A DNA stretch of 64,000 nucleotides from Pediococcus pentosaceus (GTDB lineage Bacteria > Bacillota > Bacilli > Lactobacillales > Lactobacillaceae): contig NZ_JQBF01000001.1 of NCBI RefSeq assembly GCF_001437285.1, positions 290,645 to 354,644 of the forward strand. Reading direction: 5' to 3'. A program made the position numbers and the translations under genes. Shown in pieces: positions 55,542 through 64,000 of this stretch. The first letter of the stretch is position 1; each line of letters begins with the position of its first letter. The notes beneath the pieces are model-generated. The model had not been told where the DNA came from. It was given only the letters and a program-made list of their open reading frames with translations, and did not search any database.

Positions 55542-56048
55542 ATGACAATCGAAGTTGGAACTAAGGTAGACGGAAAAGTTTCAGGAATTACAAATTTCGG
55601 AGCTTTTATTGATTTGGGGGAGAATCGTTCGGGCTTAGTCCATATTAGTGAAGTTTCTGACGGTTTTATTAAGGATATTCATGATGTACTTAATGTTGGA
55701 GACACCGTGAAGGTTAAGGTTTTATCGATTGCGGACGATGGAAAGATTGCTCTTTCAATTAGAAAGGCAGTGGATCATCCCGTACAAAAAGAAACTGCTA
55801 AAGTTGCTTCAACTTCCCACCATTCCAATGGAAATTTCCATGGCCGTCCAGCAGGAAACATGGATAGAAAGTATTCACATAATCAACACAGTCATCGCGA
55901 TAATCATCGTGAACAACGCAGCTCAAATGTGGAACCAGATTTTGATCAAATGCTCTCTGGATTTTTAAAGGATAGTGAGTCACGCTTATCAACGTTAAAA
56001 CGTAATACGGATGGTAAACGTGGTGGTCGTGGCGGACGCCGTAGTTAA
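55542..56048 (+). CDS. yabR: S1 RNA-binding domain protein (YabR)
   Basis: This 168-residue protein has one S1 domain (about 5-75; GTKVDGKVSGITNFGAFIDLGENRSGLVHISE). A His/Asn/Arg-rich linker and a basic Gly/Arg tail (KRGGRGGRRS) follow. It is the general stress protein 13 / YabR type and probably binds RNA or ribosomes. An extended -10 TGGTATAAT at about 55497-55505 gives it its own promoter after the divIC terminator. AGGAGG lies upstream, and tilS begins two bases after its stop. Confidence 0.9.
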   Translation: MTIEVGTKVDGKVSGITNFGAFIDLGENRSGLVHISEVSDGFIKDIHDVLNVGDTVKVKVLSIADDGKIALSIRKAVDHPVQKETAKVASTSHHSNGNFHGRPAGNMDRKYSHNQHSHRDNHREQRSSNVEPDFDQMLSGFLKDSESRLSTLKRNTDGKRGGRGGRRS

Positions 56049-56050
56049 CT

Positions 56051-57421
56051 ATGAAAATCGGTGAGCTAGGTGATCAGATTGTTGAACAATATGGGCTGAG
56101 CCAATTCAAAATCGTAGTGGCAGTTTCAACGGGAGTCGATTCAACGGTGCTAATTAACGCATTGATAAATTCAACTAAAATTAAGCATCAACAATTGATT
56201 GTTGCCCATGTCAATCATCAGCTGCGTGAGCAAAGTATTGAAGAAGAACGATTTTTACATAAATGGTGTCGACAGCATCAAATCACGTTTATGGAGACGG
56301 ACTGGCCTAAAAGTCAGCACCCTCAACATGGAGTAGAAGCTGCTGCACGCGAATTTAGATATACTTTTTTTAAGCAGGTAATGCATGACCAGCAGGCGCA
56401 AGTACTATTGACCGCACATAATGCGGATGAGCAAGCTGAAAATTTCGTAATGCAAGTGATTCGGGGGGGCTGGCTAAATCAATTAAATGGAATTCCAGAA
56501 CGGCGAACGTTTGCACAAGGATGGCTAATTCGCCCGTTTCTAAAATTTACTAAGCAATTTTTGATCGAGACCGCTCAAGAAAATAAATTACGGTGGTTTG
56601 AAGATCAAACCAACCGTACTACTGAATTTTTACGTAACCGTGTGCGAAATGAAATCATTCCTGCTTTTCGAAAAGAAAATCCAAGGGTGGTTGAACATAT
56701 CCAGCACTATCAAGATCAGCTATTAGAACAGTCTAACTTAGTCGACCAAGTGGTTCTTGAAAAACTTACTAAGTTACAAAGAGATGAAAGCTTTGATCTG
56801 CTGGCGCTACGTAAAGAATCGCTCCCATGGCAGAAAAAAATTATTTTAAAAATTATTACTGAAGTTAATGCGGAAATTGCAATAAATGAGAATAAGTTGG
56901 GTGAGCTAGTTCGATTGGTTAATAATACTAAACAAGCTCAAGCTACAATCGACATTGGAAAAAACTATAAATTTGAAATCACGTACAATTATCTACGAAT
57001 TGGTAAAAAAATAACCGTAAAAGGTGAACAAGTAAAAAAGCGTGTGGTAACATTGAATTCGTGGTTAAATTTAGATGGTGATGCTCAATTCCAATTATCT
57101 AATCAAAAGTCGGCTTTGGATGCTGACGAGACGATGGTTTTGAGCGCCAATCAGCTGAGGTTCCCGCTTTTTATCCGGAAAATAAACCCCAACGACCGCT
57201 TAAGACTTAAAAATGGTGGTTATAAAACAATTCGTCGAGAGTTAATTGATCAAAAGGTTCCGAATGAACAACGAGAACGTTATTTTGCAATTACGGATGT
57301 TGATGATGAAATTTTATGGGTACCAGGTTTGCGAAAGGCCTGGTTAAAGGAACCTTTCCTAAAAGATAATCAACAATTTATTATGGAATTTAGAATTGGA
57401 GGAAGTCCCCATGGACAATGA
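56051..57421 (+). CDS. tilS: tRNA(Ile)-lysidine synthase
   Basis: This 456-residue enzyme adds lysine to C34 of tRNA-Ile with CAU anticodon so that it reads AUA. The P-loop reads VSTGVDSTVLI instead of the common SGGxDS, a variant usual in lactobacilli. HNADEQAENFVMQVIRGG and the WFEDQTNRTTEFLRNRVRNEIIP motif are present, followed by the TilS C-terminal domain. It has no strong ribosome site and is probably coupled to yabR. Its 3' end overlaps hpt by 11 bases. Confidence 0.95.
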   Translation: MKIGELGDQIVEQYGLSQFKIVVAVSTGVDSTVLINALINSTKIKHQQLIVAHVNHQLREQSIEEERFLHKWCRQHQITFMETDWPKSQHPQHGVEAAAREFRYTFFKQVMHDQQAQVLLTAHNADEQAENFVMQVIRGGWLNQLNGIPERRTFAQGWLIRPFLKFTKQFLIETAQENKLRWFEDQTNRTTEFLRNRVRNEIIPAFRKENPRVVEHIQHYQDQLLEQSNLVDQVVLEKLTKLQRDESFDLLALRKESLPWQKKIILKIITEVNAEIAINENKLGELVRLVNNTKQAQATIDIGKNYKFEITYNYLRIGKKITVKGEQVKKRVVTLNSWLNLDGDAQFQLSNQKSALDADETMVLSANQLRFPLFIRKINPNDRLRLKNGGYKTIRRELIDQKVPNEQRERYFAITDVDDEILWVPGLRKAWLKEPFLKDNQQFIMEFRIGGSPHGQ

Positions 57422-57947
57422 TATCGCCAGAGTTTTGTACAGTAAGGCGGATATAAAGGAAGCTTGCGAACGTTTAGGTAAACAATTAACAAAGGACTAT
57501 GCAGGAAAACGTCCTTTAATCTTAAGTGTATTAACGGGTGCTATGTTCTTCACAACGGATGTCGTTCGTGAATTTGATGTATATTCTGAAATTGATTTTA
57601 TCGATGTTTCAAGTTACAAAGGTGGCATGGAATCAACGGGAACTGTTGATTTGGTGTCAGATTTATCTGAAGATGTTAATGGACGCGATGTTTTAATTAT
57701 TGAAGATATCGTTGATACTGGGCGGACATTAAGTTATATTGTGGATTTATTATATTCACGCAATGCGAAAAGCGTTAAGATTTGTACCTTCTTAGACAAG
57801 CCAGCTGGACGTGTTGTAGAAGCTAAAGCTGACTACGTTGGTTTTACCGTACCTAAAGAGTTTGTAGTGGGTTATGGATTAGACTATCAAGGCTATTACC
57901 GAAACTTACCTTATGTGGGAGTTTTGAAGCCAGAAGTTTACGAATAA
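57411..57947 (+). CDS. hpt: Hypoxanthine-guanine phosphoribosyltransferase
   Basis: This 178-residue purine salvage enzyme makes IMP and GMP from the free bases and PRPP. The PRPP-binding loop VLIIEDIVDTGRTLSYI is at about 92-108, with SVLTGAMFF before it and the hydrophobic YVGFTVPKEFVVGYGLDY end. I start at ATG 57411, 8-9 bases after GGAGG. A TTG 15 bases upstream overlaps that site. It lies between tilS and ftsH as in most Firmicutes. Confidence 0.96.
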   Translation: MDNDIARVLYSKADIKEACERLGKQLTKDYAGKRPLILSVLTGAMFFTTDVVREFDVYSEIDFIDVSSYKGGMESTGTVDLVSDLSEDVNGRDVLIIEDIVDTGRTLSYIVDLLYSRNAKSVKICTFLDKPAGRVVEAKADYVGFTVPKEFVVGYGLDYQGYYRNLPYVGVLKPEVYE

Positions 57948-57952
57948 AATCA

Positions 57953-57982
57953 TTGGTCAAAGTTAGTCAAATATGGTATTAT
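57953..57982 (+). promoter_or_regulatory. ftsH promoter with CtsR heat-shock operator
   Basis: The direct heptads GGTCAAA and AGTCAAA with a 3-base gap (57955-57971) match the CtsR box. They overlap the -35 (TTGGTC, 57953-57958) of a promoter whose TATTAT is at 57977-57982, preceded by TGG. A further GGTCAA half site lies near 57992. CtsR repression of ftsH is known in lactobacilli. Confidence 0.82.
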
Positions 57983-58040
57983 ATCGTCAATGGTCAAGAT
58001 TGTAACTGATATTTCTTGATGCCTTACAAGGAGGAACTAC

Positions 58041-60122
58041 ATGAAAAATAACAGAAATGGCCTGTTTAAAAATAGTCTTTTCTATATCGTAGTTTTTTTG
58101 AGTATTATGGGAATTATCGCGGCTGTAGTTGGAAAGGGTGGCAATAGCCAAACTTCTACTATTTCGTCTAGCGAATTTGTCTCACAACTTAAAAAAGACA
58201 ACGTGAAGAGCTTTGATATTCAACCAGCCAATGGAGTTTATAAGGTTACAGGTAAATATCGTTCTGCACAAAAGGATGATTCTTCAGCAGGATTATTCCC
58301 AGGAACCGTTTCATCTAATAAGGTGACTGGATTCCAAACTTCAGTTCTACAGAATGATTCAACAATTACCGAAATAACTAAATCTGCTTCAGCTGATGGA
58401 GTTAAGGTCACAACTAAAGAAGAAGAATCAAGCAGTTTCTGGGTTCAATTACTAGTAACGGGCTTACCTTTAATTTTCTTTATCTTTATCTTCTACATGA
58501 TGATGGGTCAAGCCGGTCAAGGTGGCGGAGGTAAAGGGGTGATGAACTTTGGTAAATCCAAGGTCAAACCTGCTGATAAGAGTGCAAATAAAGTTCGCTT
58601 CTCTGACGTTGCGGGTGAAGAAGAAGAGAAACAAGAACTTGTTGAAGTTGTTGAATTCTTGAAAGATCCACGTAAGTTTGTTCAGTTGGGAGCTCGAATC
58701 CCAGCGGGGGTACTTTTGGAAGGACCTCCCGGAACTGGTAAGACTTTACTTGCAAAAGCGGTAGCCGGTGAAGCCGGAGTTCCGTTCTATTCAATTTCTG
58801 GTTCGGATTTCGTGGAAATGTTTGTTGGGGTTGGTGCAAGTCGTGTACGTGACTTGTTTGACCAAGCTAAGAAAAATGCTCCATCAATCATCTTCATTGA
58901 TGAAATTGATGCTGTAGGTCGTCGCCGTGGCAATGGTACCGGCGGAGGACATGATGAACGAGAACAAACTTTAAACCAATTATTGGTTGAAATGGATGGG
59001 TTCACGGGAAATGAAGGAGTCATTGTTATGGCTGCTACTAACCGTTCGGATGTTTTAGACCCAGCTTTACTACGTCCGGGACGTTTTGACCGTAAGATCT
59101 TAGTTGGTCGTCCAGATGTTAATGGACGTGAAGCAATTTTGAAAGTTCATGCCAAGAATAAGCCAATTGATAGTGATGTTGATTTAGCAGAAATTGCTAA
59201 ACAAACACCAGGTTTTGTTGGAGCTGATTTGGAAAACTTACTTAATGAAGCTGCTTTGTTAGCTGCTCGTCGTAATAAGAAGACGATTGATGCTGCTGAC
59301 TTAGACGAAGCTGAAGACCGAGTAATTGCAGGACCAGCGAAGAAGAACGCAGTGGTTAGCAAGAAGGAACGTCAGACAGTTGCTTTCCACGAGGCTGGAC
59401 ATACAATTGTCGGTTTGGTATTAAACGATGCACGAGTTGTTCACAAGGTTACAATTGTTCCTCGTGGACGTGCCGGCGGTTATGCCATCATGCTTCCTCG
59501 TGAAGATCAAATGTTAATGTCGAAGAAAGATGCTATGGAACAAATTGCTGGTTTGATGGGTGGTCGTGCTGCAGAAGAGATCATCTTTGACCAACAATCA
59601 TCTGGAGCATCAAATGACTTTGAGCAAGCTACTCAAATTGCTCGAGCAATGGTTACTCAGTATGGGATGAGCGAAAAAATTGGTCAAGTCGAGTTGGCTG
59701 CTCCGGGGCAATCCTACTATGGTGAAGGTGGACCAGCTTATTCTGAAAAGACAGCTGCGACAATTGACGAAGAAATTCGGCGCTTTACTACTGAAGGTTA
59801 TAACGAAGCTCGTAAGATTATTGAAGAGCATCGTGAACAACATAAGATTATTGCGGAAGCATTGCTTGAACATGAAACACTTGATGAAAAGCAAATTATT
59901 AGTTTATTCAAGACAGGCAAGATGCCTGAAAAGAAAACTACTTCTGAATTTCCGAGCGAAAAAGCTGCAACGTTCGAAGAATCTAAACGAGAACTAGAAC
60001 GTAAAGAAGCTGAACGCCATGATGAAGCTGCTAAGGCAGTTAAGCATGACGGCTCAGAAAGTGATTCTGCTACGACTGTTTATTATCCAAAAGACGATAA
60101 CAATCATTCAGAAAATCAATAA
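58041..60122 (+). CDS. ftsH: ATP-dependent zinc metalloprotease FtsH
   Basis: This 693-residue membrane protease has two membrane helices (about 11-31 and 134-154) around an external domain, an AAA ATPase core and a zinc protease. Walker [14 protein letters not shown], Walker [12 protein letters not shown], the SRH segment and the zinc site HEAGH are all visible. It degrades misfolded membrane and regulatory proteins. The tail is long and acidic/Lys-rich. AAGGAGG precedes the ATG. CtsR control fits a heat-shock role. Confidence 0.97.
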   Translation: MKNNRNGLFKNSLFYIVVFLSIMGIIAAVVGKGGNSQTSTISSSEFVSQLKKDNVKSFDIQPANGVYKVTGKYRSAQKDDSSAGLFPGTVSSNKVTGFQTSVLQNDSTITEITKSASADGVKVTTKEEESSSFWVQLLVTGLPLIFFIFIFYMMMGQAGQGGGGKGVMNFGKSKVKPADKSANKVRFSDVAGEEEEKQELVEVVEFLKDPRKFVQLGARIPAGVLLEGPPGTGKTLLAKAVAGEAGVPFYSISGSDFVEMFVGVGASRVRDLFDQAKKNAPSIIFIDEIDAVGRRRGNGTGGGHDEREQTLNQLLVEMDGFTGNEGVIVMAATNRSDVLDPALLRPGRFDRKILVGRPDVNGREAILKVHAKNKPIDSDVDLAEIAKQTPGFVGADLENLLNEAALLAARRNKKTIDAADLDEAEDRVIAGPAKKNAVVSKKERQTVAFHEAGHTIVGLVLNDARVVHKVTIVPRGRAGGYAIMLPREDQMLMSKKDAMEQIAGLMGGRAAEEIIFDQQSSGASNDFEQATQIARAMVTQYGMSEKIGQVELAAPGQSYYGEGGPAYSEKTAATIDEEIRRFTTEGYNEARKIIEEHREQHKIIAEALLEHETLDEKQIISLFKTGKMPEKKTTSEFPSEKAATFEESKRELERKEAERHDEAAKAVKHDGSESDSATTVYYPKDDNNHSENQ

Positions 60123-60180
60123 TTTAAGAATCGTGGGTTGCAAAATGCACTCACGATTTTTTGATGAAAGCGGGTATAAA

Positions 60181-61059
60181 ATGAAAGATTATTTAGTTAA
60201 AAGTATTGTAAATGATGGAATGTTTCGAGCCTACGCGGTTAGTACCACTAATTTAGTGCAAGAAGCACAACAACGTCATGATTCTTGGAGTGCCGCAACT
60301 GCTGCATTGGGACGTTCTTTAACGGCAACGCTGTTATTATCATCGTCGGTTTTAAAGGGCGAAGAAAAATTAACTGTCAAAATTAATGGTGGCGGCCCTA
60401 CCGGAACGATTGTGATTGATGGAAATGCGAACGGAACGGTCAAGGGCTACCTTCAGAATTCCCATGTTTCATTACCTTTAAAAGAAGATCATCATATTGA
60501 TGTGGGGCAAGCAGTTGGGAATGCTGGGGTAATGGCTGTTACCAAAGATATGGGTCTAGGAGATCCATTTACTGGACAAGTTGGCTTAGTTTCTGGAGAA
60601 ATCGGGGACGATTTTACGTATTATTTAGCCCAATCTGAACAAATCCCTTCTGCCGTCGGCGTATCAGTATTTGTTAATCCTGACGAAACGGTGGGGGTGG
60701 CAGGCGGCTTCTTGATTCAAGTTATGCCAGATGCTACAGACGATGCTATTGATAAACTTCAACAACGTTTGAAAGAAATTCCACTAGTTTCGGAAATGCT
60801 ACGTGCTGGTAAAACACCAGAGGAAATTTTAAAAGATATTCTCAATGATGATGAGATTAAATTTTTAGACAAGATGGATGTTAAATTTGAATGTGATTGT
60901 TCTAAAGAACGTTTTGGCGATTCAATTTCAGCATTACCATTACAAGATATCAAAGAAATGATGGAAGAAGATCATGGTGCTGAGGCGGTTTGTCGTTTCT
61001 GCGGTAATAAGTATGTATTTTCGGAAGCGGATCTCCAAGAAATCATTGACCAAAAATAA
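60181..61059 (+). CDS. hslO: Redox-regulated chaperone Hsp33
   Basis: This 292-residue chaperone is switched on by oxidation. The C-terminal zinc centre is intact: CDC at 238-240 and CRFC at 271-274. The N-terminal domain begins MKDYLVKSIVNDGMFRAYAV. I start at ATG 60181, 58 bases after ftsH, because the family N-terminus begins there and GCGGG lies upstream. A longer in-frame reading overlapping ftsH is not supported. It is likely co-transcribed with ftsH. Confidence 0.96.
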   Translation: MKDYLVKSIVNDGMFRAYAVSTTNLVQEAQQRHDSWSAATAALGRSLTATLLLSSSVLKGEEKLTVKINGGGPTGTIVIDGNANGTVKGYLQNSHVSLPLKEDHHIDVGQAVGNAGVMAVTKDMGLGDPFTGQVGLVSGEIGDDFTYYLAQSEQIPSAVGVSVFVNPDETVGVAGGFLIQVMPDATDDAIDKLQQRLKEIPLVSEMLRAGKTPEEILKDILNDDEIKFLDKMDVKFECDCSKERFGDSISALPLQDIKEMMEEDHGAEAVCRFCGNKYVFSEADLQEIIDQK

Positions 61060-61142
61060 GTGAAATTGGTAAGCTTCTCCACAATCATGAATTTCTGTGA
61101 TATTATATTCTGCATGCATAAAAAGTTTGACGAGGTGAAAAA

Positions 61143-62141
61143 ATGGAATGGAAAATTGGGGACATTACAATCCCAAATCAACTAGTTGTTGCTCCAATGG
61201 CCGGTGTGACTAATACTGCTTTTCGAATGATCTGTAAAAAATTCGGTGCGGGATTAGTGGTTTGCGAAATGATATCCGACCGAGGAATTATCTATGGAAA
61301 CAAAAAAACTCTGAGCATGATGACAGTTGATCCAAATGAACATCCAATGAGTATTCAAATTTTTGGTGGCACTAAGGAAACATTAGTAGAAGCTGCTAAA
61401 TTTGTTGATCAAAATACTGATGCAGATATTATTGACATCAATATGGGATGTCCCGTAAACAAAGTTGTTAATACTGATGCTGGTGCCCGTTGGTTGCTGG
61501 ATCCTAATAAGGTATATGAGATGGTATCTTACGTGACGGATGCGGTTAAAAAACCAGTGACGGTTAAAATGCGAACTGGTTGGGATGCTAACCATATTTT
61601 AGCGGTTGAAAATGCATTGGCAGCCGAACGTGCGGGTGCTTCTGCACTTGCTATGCATGGTCGAACTCGTAAACAAATGTATACTGGACAAGCAGATTGG
61701 AATATTTTAAAAGAAGTTGGAAGTCAGTTGCATATTCCATTTATGGGTAATGGAGATGTACGGACACCTGAAGATGCCAAAAGAATGTTGGATGAAGTTG
61801 GTGCGGACGCGGTAATGATTGGCCGTGCTGTACTGGGTAATCCATGGGAATTACAACGAATTTCAGCTTATTTAAATGATGGAACAGTTATTGATGAACC
61901 TACACCAAGAGAAAAAATTGAGATTGCAAAAGAGCATTTACACGCTCTAGTAGAATTGAAGGGTGAAAATGTCGGTCCGCGAGAATTCCGTGGACAAGCT
62001 GCCTACTACCTCAAGGGTATTCCACATTCAGCTCGAACCAAGGTGGCTGTAACGGGAGCAGATACTGAGCAACAAATGATTGATATTTTTGATAGTTTTA
62101 TTGAAAAACTCGAAACTAGAAGAGTAAGAACTTTGAATTAA
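61143..62141 (+). CDS. dusB: tRNA-dihydrouridine synthase (DusB type)
   Basis: This 332-residue flavoenzyme reduces uridine to dihydrouridine in tRNA. The start VVAPMAGVTNTAFRMI binds FMN, Cys103 in NMGCPVNKVV is the catalytic Cys, and VMIGRAVLGNPW near 225 completes the TIM-barrel FMN site. It lies between hslO and lysS in the usual Firmicute order. ACGAGGTG precedes the ATG. Confidence 0.94.
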   Translation: MEWKIGDITIPNQLVVAPMAGVTNTAFRMICKKFGAGLVVCEMISDRGIIYGNKKTLSMMTVDPNEHPMSIQIFGGTKETLVEAAKFVDQNTDADIIDINMGCPVNKVVNTDAGARWLLDPNKVYEMVSYVTDAVKKPVTVKMRTGWDANHILAVENALAAERAGASALAMHGRTRKQMYTGQADWNILKEVGSQLHIPFMGNGDVRTPEDAKRMLDEVGADAVMIGRAVLGNPWELQRISAYLNDGTVIDEPTPREKIEIAKEHLHALVELKGENVGPREFRGQAAYYLKGIPHSARTKVAVTGADTEQQMIDIFDSFIEKLETRRVRTLN

Positions 62142-62192
62142 GGTTGCAATTTGTTGTTTTAGTAGGTAATAATTATATTTGAATAAATTTAA

Positions 62193-63704
<1,512 letters not shown>

Positions 63705-63716
63705 ATAAGAACTAAG

Positions 63717-63753
63717 AAAAGAATGAGAATAGCAAAATTCTCATTCTTTTTTT
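63717..63753 (+). terminator. Terminator after lysS
   Basis: AAAAGAATGAGAAT (63717-63730) pairs with 63737-63750 and is followed by seven T residues. Confidence 0.9.
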
Positions 63754-63859
63754 GTGCATTTTACGCAAGGAAAAAGATGTTTTTTTAGCTTCATGAAATC
63801 GTTAACAAATTAATTTCTAATCCTTTACTAAGTAATTATTACTTTTTTAAAATAAACTA

Positions 63860-63889
63860 TTGACGAATCACGGGTAAAATTGGTATTAT
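63860..63889 (+). promoter_or_regulatory. Strong promoter P1, probably for an rRNA operon
   Basis: TTGACG (63860-63865) and TATTAT (63884-63889) are 18 bases apart. It lies downstream of lysS, a common place for rrn operons in lactobacilli. No coding sequence is visible after it. Confidence 0.6.
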
Positions 63890-63955
63890 ATTCTAGCAGC
63901 GTTAGTTCGCGGCAGTCATCGAATTAGATTTATGAAAAATTGCTAAAAAAAGTTA

Positions 63956-63984
63956 TTGACAGTAATTGATCTCGATGATATAGT
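63956..63984 (+). promoter_or_regulatory. Strong promoter P2, probably for an rRNA operon
   Basis: Consensus TTGACA (63956-63961) and TATAGT (63979-63984) are 17 bases apart, 95 bases after P1. Tandem promoters with this spacing are usual for rRNA operons; the 16S gene would begin just past the window. Confidence 0.65.
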
Positions 63985-64000
63985 TAAATAGTTGTCAAAA

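Noticed and set aside
60019..60180. N-terminal extension of the Hsp33 gene overlapping ftsH
   Set aside because: The extension is low-complexity and antiparallel to nothing known; the family N-terminus and a ribosome site start at 60181.

Overview
The window looks like a chromosomal segment from a low-GC lactic acid bacterium of the family Lactobacillaceae. The pointers are a dlt operon with the tiny dltX gene, an L-lactate dehydrogenase, an rpoE (delta)-pyrG-murA-rho-rpmE2 block, an alr-mazEF block, and the order pth-mfd-murJ-like-rqcP-divIC-yabR-tilS-hpt-ftsH-hslO-dus-lysS. AT-rich spacers and Gram-positive Shine-Dalgarno sites fit. I cannot name the genus from sequence alone. I saw no transposase, phage gene, CRISPR array or tRNA/rRNA gene.

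Layout. (1) 1-6.8 kb is a cell-surface polymer locus: a partial family-2 glycosyltransferase, the TagGH teichoic-acid exporter, a large membrane protein, a beta-lactamase-fold serine hydrolase and a TagB/TagF-like glycerophosphotransferase. (2) 6.8-11.2 kb holds a DHA2 drug-efflux gene with its DUF4811 partner and a divergent MerR regulator, whose shared operator covers both -35 boxes. An FMN riboswitch with ribU and then bioY follow. (3) 11.3-15.9 kb is the dltXABCD operon, which adds D-alanine to teichoic acids. (4) 15.9-29.5 kb is mixed: YitT, an FAD/NAD(P)-binding protein, a lone peptide-binding lipoprotein behind a Cys-rich leader peptide and terminator, HAD phosphatases, a CPBP protease, a MATE exporter, two tandem paralogues of unknown function, a degenerate ROK protein with a cre site, an HD-domain phosphohydrolase and a DUF1934 protein. 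(5) 29.5-45.2 kb is core: rpoE, pyrG with a CTP-sensing type leader, murA with Asp in place of the catalytic Cys, rho, rpmE2, an MFS exporter, a sortase, lemA-htpX, murF, a DEAD-box helicase, acpS, alr and a MazEF-type pair. (6) 45.3-48.8 kb, on the minus strand, holds a CBS-ACT protein, an L,D-transpeptidase and ldh. (7) 49-63.7 kb is the pth-to-lysS housekeeping run, with a CtsR box in front of ftsH. The window ends in two tandem strong promoters that probably drive an rRNA operon just outside it.

Themes. Envelope construction dominates: teichoic acid export, priming and D-alanylation, MurA, MurF, Alr, L,D-transpeptidase, sortase and MurJ-like flippase. Several transcripts carry readable regulatory leaders: FMN riboswitch, pyrG attenuator, CtsR box, MerR-type operator and cre. 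The most novel-looking signal is at 18.8-19.1 kb, where a 27-codon ORF with three clustered Cys codons precedes a strong terminator. A second mini-ORF with two Cys codons then sits directly upstream of an oligopeptide-binding lipoprotein. This resembles a ribosome-mediated cysteine attenuator. Two further candidate structured RNAs flank the murF-helicase intergenic region at 41.1-41.3 kb.

All functional calls come from reading motifs by eye. No database search, RNA folding program or alignment was run.
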